A stretch of DNA of 64,000 nt, taken from contig JARVGH010000005.1 of NCBI GenBank assembly GCA_029762755.1, positions 1 through 64,000 on the forward strand, in the 5' to 3' direction. This DNA is from Candidatus Bathyarchaeum tardum. GTDB taxonomy: Archaea; Thermoproteota; Bathyarchaeia; Bathyarchaeales; Bathyarchaeaceae. A program made the translations under genes and the position numbers. A model generated the notes under the pieces. It worked only from the letters and a program-made list of their open reading frames with translations. It had not been told where the DNA came from and did no database searches. Positions 45,822-54,320 of this stretch are shown here, in pieces. How positions within the stretch are numbered: the first letter of the stretch is position 1; every line of letters begins with the position of its first letter.

Positions 45822-47018
45822 ATGAGGGGCAAACAGTTATTTTTAATTTTTACACTCACTCTTTTAACTTCATTTTCCTTCTCAATTGTTAATGCTACTG
45901 AAACCTTTACCCTTAACCCAATTGCTGACTCATATGTTTCATCTAACCACCCCACAAACAATTATGGGATTTCTGTTTCCTTAGCAGCTACCATAATAGA
46001 ATCACGCATAGAAAATTCATACCTATTATTTGATCTAACTTCTTTAGATACTAAAACTTTTGATATTACTTCAGCACGACTTGAACTTTATTCCCCCTCT
46101 GACGCTTCACCCACTTTACAAGTTGGCATTCACACATGTCAAGATACTACTTGGAATGAAAACCAAATAACCTGGGAAAATGCACCAGATTTTCAAACAG
46201 AACCAATAGATTTGACATCTATTTCAGTTGGTAACATGTACTACTCATGGGATGTAACACAAGCAGCAAAAAATGCACAACAAGATTACATGACATTAGT
46301 ATTAACTTTACAAAGTCAAGGAGAAAACTTCATCCTATTTAGTTCAAAAGAAAGCGAAAATTACAAACCCCAACTTATAGTAGAATGCGAAACAACTGCA
46401 CCTCCAGAATATGAATTATTTGAACTAAATTTGGATGTAATTGGCTCAGGATTTACCTCACCAACAGTTGGAACTTACAGCTACATCCAAGGTTACACGG
46501 TTACCGTAACTGCAGCTGCCGACTCAGATTGGACCTTTAGCCATTGGATCTTAGATTCTGTTAACGTTGGAAACACCACCCCTTACAACATCATTATTAA
46601 CGATAATCACTCATTAACAGCAGTGTTCACCGAAGTAAACCAAGAACCACCACAAATAGAAAAAAAACCACCCCAAGCTTCCTTCAACTACACCCCACTT
46701 AACCCCCAAGTAAACGATACCATAACTTTTGATTCTTCAAGCAGCATTGACACCGACGGAACAATTGTTAATTACTCATGGGATTTTGGTGACGGAACAA
46801 CCTCAACAAATCAAAACCCAACCCACTCTTACAGTCACGAAGGATCCTACACAATTTCTTTGACAGTAACAGACAATGATGGCCTGAGTGATACTCTTAC
46901 CAAAAACATAAACAATGTTGTTATTCCCGAATTTTCTTCACTGATGCTTTTACCCATACTCTTGATGGGAACTTTAGCAGTCATAACACTTCGAAAAAAA
47001 ATTGGAAAAAAGCCCTAA
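45822..47018 (+). CDS. Secreted CBM96/DNRLRE-PKD protein with PEF-type C-terminal anchor
   Basis: A 398-residue surface protein. A signal peptide (residues 6-25) is followed by a DNRLRE/CBM96-type beta-sandwich: PIADSYVSSNHPTNNYGISV, then LLFDLTSL and CQDTTWNENQITWENAP are the family marks (about 30-190). An InlB-B-like unit (YTVTVTAAADSDWTFSHWIL, about 205-268) and a PKD domain (SWDFGDGTTSTNQNPTHSYS, about 285-370) follow. The end is IPEFSSLMLLPILLMGTLAV and a basic tail, the same PEF-type anchor as at 15170. It likely binds glycans at the cell surface. The gene stands alone on the plus strand. Confidence 0.85.
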   Translation: MRGKQLFLIFTLTLLTSFSFSIVNATETFTLNPIADSYVSSNHPTNNYGISVSLAATIIESRIENSYLLFDLTSLDTKTFDITSARLELYSPSDASPTLQVGIHTCQDTTWNENQITWENAPDFQTEPIDLTSISVGNMYYSWDVTQAAKNAQQDYMTLVLTLQSQGENFILFSSKESENYKPQLIVECETTAPPEYELFELNLDVIGSGFTSPTVGTYSYIQGYTVTVTAAADSDWTFSHWILDSVNVGNTTPYNIIINDNHSLTAVFTEVNQEPPQIEKKPPQASFNYTPLNPQVNDTITFDSSSSIDTDGTIVNYSWDFGDGTTSTNQNPTHSYSHEGSYTISLTVTDNDGLSDTLTKNINNVVIPEFSSLMLLPILLMGTLAVITLRKKIGKKP

Positions 47019-47298
47019 AATAAAGCACAAGTGGATTTCATAATAATCAAAAGCCATAAACAGAGTTCTATAACTGTATAAAATATGTTGACAGCTTTGA
47101 ACTCACTCGTTTGCTAAAGGAAAGCATAAACAAAACAGAAATTTAATTTTCTGAAATTTCCAAACTCTATTAATTAAAGCCTTGGCAATAACAAAGTTCA
47201 ACAAAAAATCATTCACTCATCTTGAAAAAATTAAGACACTATACTGCTAAATTGCCTACCTTTTTCATAAAATCTTCACCATATATTATTTTTAAAAT

Positions 47299-47530
47299 CT
47301 AACAATACGCATCTAAGAGCTCAATTCCTCTTGAAGTTGCCTGAAAAATTTTCCATTTTTCGGTACTTTTCTTAGTAGTTTCAATTAAACCTTGTTTAAC
47401 CATCATTTTCAAATATTTTTTCAAAACTTTGTAACTTAATCCTGATTTATCACCTATTTTAGTAGCCTGTTCCCCCACGTGGCTTACTGGAGATTTTTAT
47501 ATTTCAAGTATCAAATTAGAACAGGTAACC
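47299..47530 (-). pseudogene. Fragment of a winged-helix regulator
   Basis: On the minus strand the frame reads LILEI-stop-KSPVSHVGEQATK and then SGLSYKVLKKYLKMMVKQGL and IETTKKSTEKWKIFQATSRG, ending at TAG 47299-47301. This is the pattern of small archaeal winged-helix proteins (L-S-Y-x-x-L-x-x-Y-L-x-x-L-x-x-x-G-L-I, then the T-x-x-G wing end). A TAA interrupts the N-terminal helix. A GTG at 47478 leaves 59 codons open, so a shortened product cannot be excluded, but decay is more likely. Confidence 0.6.
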
Positions 47531-47570
47531 AAACTTCTCCGCTCTTACAATAAACAAACCAAAATTATGA

Positions 47571-48917
47571 TCATTTTTTATTTTTAAAAAAATAGTCAAA
47601 ACTTGCTCTAAGCATGTTTTGCATTTTTGATGGAAATATAAAACTTATAGGAGCCAGCAAATCAAAAATCGAATACAAAAAAAGTTTAGGAAAATCTACC
47701 AAACCAATCTTATTTGCTCTTTCTTTTACATCAAAACTTTTGAACCATTCAAAAAAACTTTCTGAGCCATATTCATCCTCTTTAAACTCAGAAGGTAGAT
47801 TTTGCTGAATGTCTTCCCACTCAAAAATTGGGTAAATTCTGTTAATCATTTTAACAGGTCTTTCAATAAGACCTTTTTTGCTAAAGAAAACTCCCCTTTC
47901 AAGAGATTTTTTAATATACCCAACATTTTGTGCATCAATATTAAAGCCACATTTTTTAGGATCAATTCCAGCCGCCAACAAACCAATTATTGTTCGTGAA
48001 CATTTTTCACACTTACAACAATTACTTCCTAAACGCGAAAATTTCGAACAAACCTTAAGAGTTGGATACTCTCCAAACTCCTCACCATACGCCTTCAAAA
48101 TATTCAAAACTTTTTCTTGTCTAGTAGTATCAAATCCATCATGAACTACTCTTGTGTTACCCCAACAAATATTATTGTCAATGGAGGGATGGGAACCCCA
48201 AGGAAAATTAAAATCCCGAGTAAAAGACGAAGCCAAATACAAAACACCAACATCTTTAACTACTGTTAAAGGAGCACAATGACCAGTCAAAACCAACCCA
48301 TGAGATAAATTCATCCACCAATTTAAACCAAACTTTTCATAAATTAACTGCTCATCAACAACATTTTCAATATTAGTCCTAATTGTAAAAATTCTTTCCT
48401 CTTGACTAGAAAGAGGAGTTATAAATTGTTTATCTTTAAATTGACTATCTATTGATCCCCCTTCCCCAGATACTGAAATCAAAACCAAACCTTTTTTTCT
48501 ATGTTTAATATACGAAGTGGTAGAATCCAAACCTGCACTATACAAAAGACCAAAATTACTACCAGAATAACTATTATTTTTTAACTCTCCAAAAATCTCA
48601 CTTGAAAAATTAAGATTAGGATACCAACGTTTCATCACCAATCTAATTTTTTCCAAACTTTCCCGAAAATTCTTATCAACACTCTTAACATAAACATCAG
48701 CACCGATGATCCATGCCACTCCAATAACGCTAGCCAAAGCAGGAACAGTCTGAATACTCAAATCTAAACAACTAATATCAACTGGATACTCAAGGATCAA
48801 TTTTTTACAAGGAAAAAATCTTGAAACATCTTTTGAACACTCTAACTTAAACATTAAATTTTTTCCATTAACTACCTTTGGCGCCTTAATTACGATCTTT
48901 TTGTCCTTCATAAGCAT
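47571..48917 (-). CDS. PP-loop (N-type ATP pyrophosphatase) enzyme with Cys cluster
   Basis: A 448-residue protein. The N-terminal domain (about 1-115) is beta-rich and unrecognised. The PP-loop is NFGLLYSAGLDSTTSYIKH (about residue 122), the SGGxDS-like ATP-binding signature also found in QueC, asparagine synthetase and tRNA-sulfurtransferases. A cysteine group, CSKFSRLGSNCCKCEKCSRT (about 306-325), looks like a zinc site, as in QueC. The substrate is not identifiable; an amidation or thiolation of a sugar or cofactor is possible given nearby glycan genes. AAGGATG five bases before the ATG supports the start. Confidence 0.7.
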   Translation of the reverse strand: MLMKDKKIVIKAPKVVNGKNLMFKLECSKDVSRFFPCKKLILEYPVDISCLDLSIQTVPALASVIGVAWIIGADVYVKSVDKNFRESLEKIRLVMKRWYPNLNFSSEIFGELKNNSYSGSNFGLLYSAGLDSTTSYIKHRKKGLVLISVSGEGGSIDSQFKDKQFITPLSSQEERIFTIRTNIENVVDEQLIYEKFGLNWWMNLSHGLVLTGHCAPLTVVKDVGVLYLASSFTRDFNFPWGSHPSIDNNICWGNTRVVHDGFDTTRQEKVLNILKAYGEEFGEYPTLKVCSKFSRLGSNCCKCEKCSRTIIGLLAAGIDPKKCGFNIDAQNVGYIKKSLERGVFFSKKGLIERPVKMINRIYPIFEWEDIQQNLPSEFKEDEYGSESFFEWFKSFDVKERANKIGLVDFPKLFLYSIFDLLAPISFIFPSKMQNMLRASFDYFFKNKK

Positions 48918-49375
48918 GAATTCATCCTTGAATTATTTCAAAAAATAATGTGATAACGGATAACTTTTACTACTGTTTAAAATTAATCCCAACACCTAAA
49001 CTTATTTAAAGTAACTGTAATTTCATTTTCTAAACCTAAAATTAAATGTTTACAGACCTAAATACTGGAAATCAATTTATAACCTCGAAATGGCACTTCA
49101 CCAACATTAAAAACTTCAAAATTCTTTAAAATTTTGAATAACCTGGATAAAAAAACCAACTTATCTAAAAAATACGGTCAGGTGGAAACAATTCAACATC
49201 AATGTTCTTGTCATTTTTTCCAAGATTAATTTTTATAGCTAAAACAGATTTTTGAGTAAACAATAGTGATTAAGCACAAAAAATTATTACAATAACCAAA
49301 AAACATTGACAATCTAATTAACAAATTGCTTTGCGTCCCTTACATTTCCATCAGGATTAAGAAAAATATGCAATA
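48918..49375. other. Long AT-rich intergenic stretch
   Basis: About 460 bases without a supportable gene. A short minus-strand frame around 49070-49140 reads NFEVFNVGEVPFRGYKLISS, which could be the tail of a lost protein, but nothing upstream supports it. No RNA gene or repeat was recognised. Confidence 0.35.
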
Positions 49376-49588
49376 CTAGTTTCTTTTCCAATTATATAAA
49401 AAAGTCAAAAATCCTAACAATGTTGCAATGGATCCAATGCCAACAGTTCCCCACCGAAGTTGTTCAACATTTAAAAAATTTAAAAACAATGTCTCATACC
49501 GTACAAGATATGAAAAAATTGGTGAAATAGAAATCATAAACAAACCAAATATTACAAGTGCTAAGGCATTTCTACTTGAAGATTTCAT
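49376..49588 (-). CDS. Small two-helix membrane protein
   Basis: 70 residues. Two transmembrane helices (ALALVIFGLFMISISPIFSY and VGIGSIATLLGFLTFLYNW) are joined by a short loop containing RYETLFLNFLNVEQLRWG. The N-terminus is short and basic and the C-terminus ends KRN. No family is recognised. It is alone and divergent from the ArsR-RDD gene with 215 bases between, so a shared control region is possible. A very similar layout exists at 63422-63625. Confidence 0.5.
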   Translation of the reverse strand: MKSSSRNALALVIFGLFMISISPIFSYLVRYETLFLNFLNVEQLRWGTVGIGSIATLLGFLTFLYNWKRN

Positions 49589-49803
49589 TTGTTAACATAT
49601 ATACATATTTGTTTATTATGTTTGTCGCAAAAGATAAGTTTTAAAAGAAAACAAGAGGGAAACATCACCAGTAAAATCCAAAATAGACAAACTCTATAAC
49701 TCCAATCACAAAAGTATTAAACACTTAGGAACAATAAAACAAACAGAAAAAAACACCCCCCAGTTCTTTTTCAAAATCCTACACGTGAATATGAGGTTTA
49801 ATA

Positions 49804-50511
49804 ATGGTTGAAAATGACGAAAATGTTTCTAAGATTTTGCATGTTCTATCTCATAAGCTTAGACGCGACATTTTGATCATTATTGACAAAAAAAAAGAGC
49901 AGTCTTTTTCAGAACTTATGAACACTCTACAAATTGACACTGGCAAAACGAGTTTTCACCTAAGAAAATTACGACAATTCGTAGACCAAACCCCTGAAGG
50001 AAACTACAAACTAAACAAACTCGGTATACGCGCTCTTATGTTGCTCAAAGAAGCTCAAACTGTTTCTATGGAATTTGATGTGCTAAAAAATCAAAAAAAT
50101 CAAAACATCGCTAAATTCTATAAACGAGTACTTGCTTTTCTTTTTGACATTGGTGTAGCTTTCACAATGACAATTGCAATCAGCTTAGTTGCTGAAGTGC
50201 TTGTACTTTTTAGTGGACAATTTCTTTACCATCAAAACATCTTTTTATTATTAGGTTTCTTGTGGCTATATTCTAGCCTCGTTGAAGGCTATGCAGGTCA
50301 AACTGTAGGAAAATCCATGTTTATGATAAAAACAGTAAGTTTAACAAAGATAAAAATGAGTTATGACGATGCAGCAGTAAGAAATTTTGGCAAAATTTTC
50401 TTGTTACCTTTCGATTTGTTGTTAGGCTATAAATTACATGATGAACGTTTCATAAAATTTTTTGACAAATACTCTAGAACAACTGTAATCCAATTAAAGT
50501 CAAAAAACTAA
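49804..50511 (+). CDS. ArsR-type winged helix fused to RDD membrane domain
   Basis: A 235-residue one-component membrane regulator. The N-terminal winged helix (about 1-75) reads ILHVLSHKLRRDILIIID and GKTSFHLRKLRQFVDQTPEG, an ArsR-like DNA-binding unit. From about residue 103 an RDD domain follows: FYKRVLAFLFDIGVAF with the R and first D, helices to about 165, then EGYAGQTVGKSMFMIKTV, the G-x-T-x-G-K motif of the family. So DNA binding is tethered to a four-helix membrane domain. GAGGT with good spacing precedes the ATG. Such a protein could sense the membrane or ions and act locally on transcription. The targets are not evident. Confidence 0.8.
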   Translation: MVENDENVSKILHVLSHKLRRDILIIIDKKKEQSFSELMNTLQIDTGKTSFHLRKLRQFVDQTPEGNYKLNKLGIRALMLLKEAQTVSMEFDVLKNQKNQNIAKFYKRVLAFLFDIGVAFTMTIAISLVAEVLVLFSGQFLYHQNIFLLLGFLWLYSSLVEGYAGQTVGKSMFMIKTVSLTKIKMSYDDAAVRNFGKIFLLPFDLLLGYKLHDERFIKFFDKYSRTTVIQLKSKN

Positions 50512-50571
50512 TAAACAAAAAAAGAATGAACTTAATGAGTTACCACCAAATTCATCCTATAAAAAACAAGG

Positions 50572-50733
50572 TTATTTGTTATTTTTTCCACTAGGAATCA
50601 GCTCTTTCACCATGTGGGGCATGTTTTGCATACTCTCCTTTAACGCATCCATTAAAGGCTCATTAACTTCCACATCAATGGTGATTCTTACGTGTCCTTT
50701 CATCTTTTCAGATATCTTTGTCACCTCCTCCAT
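50572..50733 (-). CDS. Small protein of unknown function
   Basis: About 53 residues if translated from the ATG at 50733; an ATG at 50703 gives about 43. The sequence MKGHVRITIDVEVNEPLMDA then LKESMQNMPHMVKELIPSGK looks like a beta strand followed by an amphipathic helix. It overlaps the end of the upstream gene by about 26 bases in another frame. A GGAGGTGA tract lies 17 bases before the inner ATG, too far for a usual SD. Its membership of a four-ORF minus-strand group (51205-50572) is the main support. Confidence 0.4.
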   Translation of the reverse strand: MEEVTKISEKMKGHVRITIDVEVNEPLMDALKESMQNMPHMVKELIPSGKNNK

Positions 50734-50938
50734 TGGTTTTAAGGAATAGATCCAATTCCAAAAAGTAATGATTCTTACCCAAACGTCGGGCTTTAACTTT
50801 ATAATCATCCAACTTTTCTAAATTTTTATACTCTTTGAGTTTTCGATTAAGAAAAAACTGAAACGCCTGAGGATACAAAACCTCAAACCTAACTGCAATC
50901 CTTAGAAAAACTGAAGAAGCACTATCAATAATACCCAA
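50708..50938 (-). CDS. Small protein of unknown function
   Basis: 76 residues from a TTG start. It contains SASSVFLRIAVRFEVLYPQAF and then KNLEKLDDYKVKARRLGKNH and YFLELDLFL, a mix of one amphipathic helix and a beta hairpin. No membrane helix or known motif is seen. It begins 4 bases after the stop of the Pro-rich ORF and its own end overlaps the next small ORF, so the group looks translationally coupled. No function is proposed. Confidence 0.45.
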   Translation of the reverse strand: MGIIDSASSVFLRIAVRFEVLYPQAFQFFLNRKLKEYKNLEKLDDYKVKARRLGKNHYFLELDLFLKTNGGGDKDI

Positions 50939-50942
50939 AAAA

Positions 50943-51047
50943 TCACACAGGATTAGGCGTTGGATCCGGCGAAGGTTCAGGTTTTGGTTTCGGGTCAGGA
51001 TTAGGCAAAGGCCGATCAGGATTCTTCTTTATGTTTTTTTGTTTCAT
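50943..51047 (-). CDS. Tiny proline-rich ORF
   Basis: 34 residues: a basic start (MKQKNIKKNPDR) and a repetitive acidic/proline stretch of Pro at every second or third position (PNPDPKPKPEPSPDP). GGTGG five bases before the ATG is a good SD, and the ATG overlaps the stop of the preceding ORF (ATGA). A polyproline-type extended peptide is expected. It is too short to assign. Confidence 0.45.
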   Translation of the reverse strand: MKQKNIKKNPDRPLPNPDPKPKPEPSPDPTPNPV

Positions 51048-51205
51048 CTAACCACCAATAATAATTCAATAAGCTTTAACGTCAATCGGGGTCTAAGCCC
51101 TGAACTTTTGTTTGGCCCGTACAAAACAACGTTTTTATCGGTTACCAATCGTTCGCCTTTTAGATTGGTTTCCTCGTTGCTCCAACGCAAAAAGGTTCTA
51201 AGCAT
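51044..51205 (-). CDS. Small basic ORF upstream of proline-rich ORF
   Basis: 53 codons, reading MLRTFLRWSNEETNLKGERL and ending TLKLIELLLVVR. It is richer in G+C (roughly 45 percent) than its surroundings. Its TGA overlaps the ATG of the next ORF by two bases, suggesting coupling. A GGGGGAG tract abuts the ATG, too close for a normal SD. Alternatively the G+C-rich segment is a structured RNA, since it can form CCAATC/GATTGG and CGTTG/CAACG pairs. Confidence 0.3.
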   Translation of the reverse strand: MLRTFLRWSNEETNLKGERLVTDKNVVLYGPNKSSGLRPRLTLKLIELLLVVR

Positions 51206-51330
51206 ACTCCCCCGTTGACATTACTAGTATTCTCAGCACCCTTAATAAAACCTGACCTAAGACATAACAGTATTTTTCGTATATTTTACTATGAAAAAAG
51301 TTATTTTGAAGTTTTTTCTTCTTTTTGAGC

Positions 51331-51498
51331 ATGAGACGAATACTTGCTACCGTTTTTTCAATAACTGCTATCCTAGTTGTTTTGTTTATTCTAAATCAAG
51401 CGGGAAACATCGGTATCCCTTGGGAATTTAATTTGCTAATAATAGCATCCATCGGAATAATAATAATCGGATTAATTAGAACTTGGCTAAGACCTTAG
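51331..51498 (+). CDS. Small two-helix membrane protein
   Basis: 55 residues. Two hydrophobic helices are evident: TVFSITAILVVLFILN (about 7-22) and FNLLIIASIGIIIIGLI (about 34-50), each followed by polar residues (QAGNIGIPWE, then RTWLRP). This is a hairpin membrane protein of a sort common in archaea and often unannotated. No SD is obvious; the start ATG follows a T-rich run. No family is recognised. Confidence 0.5.
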   Translation: MRRILATVFSITAILVVLFILNQAGNIGIPWEFNLLIIASIGIIIIGLIRTWLRP

Positions 51499-51584
51499 TT
51501 ATTTCTTTGTTATGCACCAGTTTTTTTGTTGAGAGATGGTTACTAAGAGCAGGGGAGAAAAAGCGATAATGTTCTTTTAAAAAG

Positions 51585-51703
51585 AAGAAATGGGTTTGCT
51601 CAGGCTCTTGCACAGGTATTAAGGTGAAAAATGAAAAAACCATGCTACTATCACTTTTTAGGATTTTTCATTTTGTGCCAAGGTCTTTTCAGCCCCATTT
51701 CTT
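51585..51703 (+). ncRNA. Structured RNA-like element, copy B
   Basis: A second copy of the element at 35-160, here on the plus strand and with perfect helices. AAGAAATGGG at 51585-51594 pairs with CCCATTTCTT at 51694-51703. CTTGCACA at 51607-51614 pairs with TGTG-C-CAAG at 51674-51682, with one bulged C. AAATGAAAAA at 51629-51638 pairs with TTTTTCATTT at 51664-51673. The apical loop carries CCATGCTACTATCACTT, conserved in copy A. TTTTAAA lies just upstream in both copies, and a T-rich run at 51709-51714 may end transcription. All three frames are stopped, so it is not a gene for protein. The role is unknown. Confidence 0.6.
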
Positions 51704-51832
51704 ATTCTATTTTTAATCCCAAAAAAAGGAAAGAAAGTGGGTGGTTATTTTTTTGTTATTTATTGGCTCTACTAAGAGCTTTTAGGTAAACTATCAAGGC
51801 CCTTCCTGGGGTTGAGGTATTTTTAGTTTTGT

Positions 51833-52483
51833 TTAGTGGTTTTGTGAGCAGTTGTGGTTTTGTTTTTCTAATAATTGTTTAAAGCCCTGAATTACGTCAT
51901 TGAAGGCTGGTGGGTGGACTAAAAAGACTTGAATGTCTGAGGGCAGGTTTGGTTGAATTTCTAGGCGGTTTTCGTCGGTCATGACCATCATTCCGCACTC
52001 GTTGTTTTTTAGGGTTTGATCTATTTTTTTGGCGATTTGTTGGTTTCTTTGATTTTTGGTTTCTTGAAGGGAGTGGTATATTTTATTGAAAACTTTTTGA
52101 CTTTTTCGAATAACGGATAGGCAAACAGACCAGTCTATGAGTTCGTCTAAAATTTGTTGATCTTCAACTGGAACTAGATTTGCTCCCTTGTCTAGTTTTT
52201 CTATTATGATTTGATGTAGTTGAGTTGAGAGTTTTTTTATCAGGTCTAAAGCGGGTATTTGGGTTTGGGTGATTGTTTCTACGTAGATGTTTGTTATTTT
52301 GCCAAGTTTTTCTAGTTCTTCAATTTTTGAAGTGGCTTGGGTCCAAAATTGTTGGATGTTTTGTTTTAGTTCTTCAGAAAGGTTGTCTTGGTTAAAGTTT
52401 GGAATCATGGGAAGGCAGTATAGTTTTCGAGATTTTTCAAAGTCTGACACTTTGGGTTTTTGGATTTGTCCTAGTTTTGTCAT
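51833..52483 (-). CDS. Conserved hypothetical protein
   Basis: A 216-residue soluble, largely helical protein. It opens with TKLGQIQKPKVSDFEKSRKL and then YCLPMIPNFNQDNLSEELKQ, followed by long amphipathic helices (FWTQATSKIEELEKLGKITN) compatible with coiled coils (about 40-150). The C-terminal third turns to a mixed fold, GMMVMTDENRLEIQPNLPSD then IQVFLVHPPAFNDVIQGFKQ. No enzyme motif is visible and I do not recognise the family. A structural or regulatory protein is possible. It is monocistronic. Confidence 0.6.
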   Translation of the reverse strand: MTKLGQIQKPKVSDFEKSRKLYCLPMIPNFNQDNLSEELKQNIQQFWTQATSKIEELEKLGKITNIYVETITQTQIPALDLIKKLSTQLHQIIIEKLDKGANLVPVEDQQILDELIDWSVCLSVIRKSQKVFNKIYHSLQETKNQRNQQIAKKIDQTLKNNECGMMVMTDENRLEIQPNLPSDIQVFLVHPPAFNDVIQGFKQLLEKQNHNCSQNH

Positions 52484-52702
52484 TTTAGGTAACCTTTAGG
52501 GTTGGTGGTTAATTTTTTGTTTTAGGCTATTGGGCGTTAATGTTGATGTTCAGTTAGAGTTTATGGGTGTTGTATATTTTTATATTTATTTATTCATCCT
52601 AAGTAAAGAATTGTATTTTACGGAATATTGAAACGCGTTTTTAGGAGGGTGCAAAAATTGAAGAAAAATTTGAATAAGTTTTGCAGGATAAAATGAAGCT
52701 TG

Positions 52703-52710
52703 TTTTAAAT
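52703..52710 (+). promoter_or_regulatory. TATA box of the dihydrolipoamide dehydrogenase gene
   Basis: TTTTAAAT is centred about 27 bases before the ATG at 52734, and there is no SD between. That is the layout of an archaeal leaderless transcript, with the mRNA starting at or very near the ATG. Other AT-rich boxes lie nearby, so this is a positional prediction only. Confidence 0.45.
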
Positions 52711-52733
52711 ATTATTGTGGACAATATTAATTT

Positions 52734-54215
52734 ATGAAGTTTTTTGATCTTATTGTTGTGGGAAGCGGTGCTGGTTTAAATGTTTTAAATTCTAGTCTTA
52801 GACGTGGGTTAAAGTGTGCTCTTATTGAGTCGGGCAAAATGGGAGGAACTTGCCTTACTCGTGGTTGTATCCCATCTAAGGTTTTGACGTATCCCTCTGA
52901 TTTGATTCGGGAGGGACAGCATGCAAAAAAGGTGGGGATTAATTTTGAAAGTGAGTTTGATTGGAAACTGATTGCAGACAGAATGTGGAACAAAGTTGAT
53001 GAAAGTAAGAAAATTGAAGAGAATTTAAGTCTAGTTCCTTCGTTGTCCGCTTTTCGTGGAGTGGGAGAATTTGTTGATAATTATACAATGCAGGTTAAGG
53101 TGGGTAAGAAGGTTGAAGATTTGCATGGAGAAAAAATTGTGATTGCTTCTGGAGCAAGATCGAGTGTACCTCCTATTGAAGGGTTAAGTGAGGCGGGTTA
53201 TGTTACTAGTGACAGTTTTTTTGGTGAAAAGTTTCCAGCTAAACCTTGGAAAAGCCTGGTTATTATTGGTGGCGGAGTGATAGCCTGTGAGTTTGCTCAT
53301 ATTTTTTCTGCTTTGGGCACTAAAATAAGGATGGTAGAGATGGCTCCTAGGCTGGTTTCAACTGAAGAACCCGAGGTCAGTGAATTGTTAAAGGCTAATT
53401 TGTTGCGGTTTATGGAAGTTTACACAAATAAAAAGGCAGTAGGCGTTTACGTAAAGGGTGAAAAAAAAGTTGTGGTTATGGAAGATGTTGATTCGGGGGA
53501 GAATCAGGAGATTGTTGGTGAAGAGATTTTTGTTGCTTCAGGTCGCAGATCAAATTCTGATTTGTTGAAACCAGAAAAAACGGGTGTAGATGTAGACGTG
53601 GGGGGTTGGATTAAAACTAACGAGTTTTTGGAAACATCAATGAAGAACATTTGGTGCATTGGTGATGCTAATGGTGGTATTCAACTTCGTCATCGAGCTA
53701 ATTATGATTCAGAGATTTGTGTTCACAATATGTTCAATGACGATAAAGAAAGGGTAGATTATTCTGCAACTCCTTGGGCAATTTATTCTTTTCCACAAAT
53801 TGGTCATGTTGGCATGACTGAAAAGCAGGCTATTGAGGCTGGTTTTAAGATCTATGTGGGCGTTAAAAATTATTCATCAGTAGCCAAAGGATACGTTATG
53901 GGATTTGATAGAGGCGATGTTGATGATGGTTTTATAAAAGTAGTTGTAAGCAAAGAGCGAAAAATTTTGGGCGCTCATGTAATAGGTAATAATGCTGCTA
54001 TTTTGGTTCAACCTTTTGTGTATTTAATGAACACTGGTTATGTTTGTCCCCTTCCTGAAGTATCTGAAAGAGGACCAATCAAAAAACTTTCTCATCCTTG
54101 TCCAGAAAAGGGAAGTTTTATGCCCATAAGAAATTCGATGATAATTCATCCTTCATTAAATGAAGTTGCTGCTTGGGTATTGGGTTCTCTTAAGCCGGTA
54201 AACATTCAAAGCTAA
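52734..54215 (+). CDS. Dihydrolipoamide dehydrogenase-like FAD disulfide reductase
   Basis: A 493-residue class I pyridine nucleotide-disulfide oxidoreductase. FAD binding starts LIVVGSGAGLNVLNSSL; the usual third glycine of GxGxxG is Leu here. The redox disulfide is Cys40/Cys45 in GGTCLTRGCIPSK. The NAD-binding strand is VIIGGGVIACEFAHIFSALG, the second FAD motif IWCIGDANG (about 307-315), and the C-terminal base dyad lies in IIHPSLNEVAAW. It would reduce lipoamide or another small disulfide, such as a low-molecular thiol. No lipoyl, E1 or E2 gene is nearby, so the partner is unknown. The transcript is probably leaderless. Confidence 0.8.
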   Translation: MKFFDLIVVGSGAGLNVLNSSLRRGLKCALIESGKMGGTCLTRGCIPSKVLTYPSDLIREGQHAKKVGINFESEFDWKLIADRMWNKVDESKKIEENLSLVPSLSAFRGVGEFVDNYTMQVKVGKKVEDLHGEKIVIASGARSSVPPIEGLSEAGYVTSDSFFGEKFPAKPWKSLVIIGGGVIACEFAHIFSALGTKIRMVEMAPRLVSTEEPEVSELLKANLLRFMEVYTNKKAVGVYVKGEKKVVVMEDVDSGENQEIVGEEIFVASGRRSNSDLLKPEKTGVDVDVGGWIKTNEFLETSMKNIWCIGDANGGIQLRHRANYDSEICVHNMFNDDKERVDYSATPWAIYSFPQIGHVGMTEKQAIEAGFKIYVGVKNYSSVAKGYVMGFDRGDVDDGFIKVVVSKERKILGAHVIGNNAAILVQPFVYLMNTGYVCPLPEVSERGPIKKLSHPCPEKGSFMPIRNSMIIHPSLNEVAAWVLGSLKPVNIQS

Positions 54216-54320
54216 TGTAAGATTGAGCGAGAAAAAGGGTGATGTCTTTTTTCTTAATAAAATGGTTGATAACATCTTTATCTTTCAAAAATTTTGAGTT
54301 TGAGTGGCTTTTATTTTTGT

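Noticed and set aside
51070-51250. G+C-rich segment as RNase P or SRP RNA
   Set aside because: I could not find the conserved core words of either RNA on either strand; small hairpins alone are not enough.
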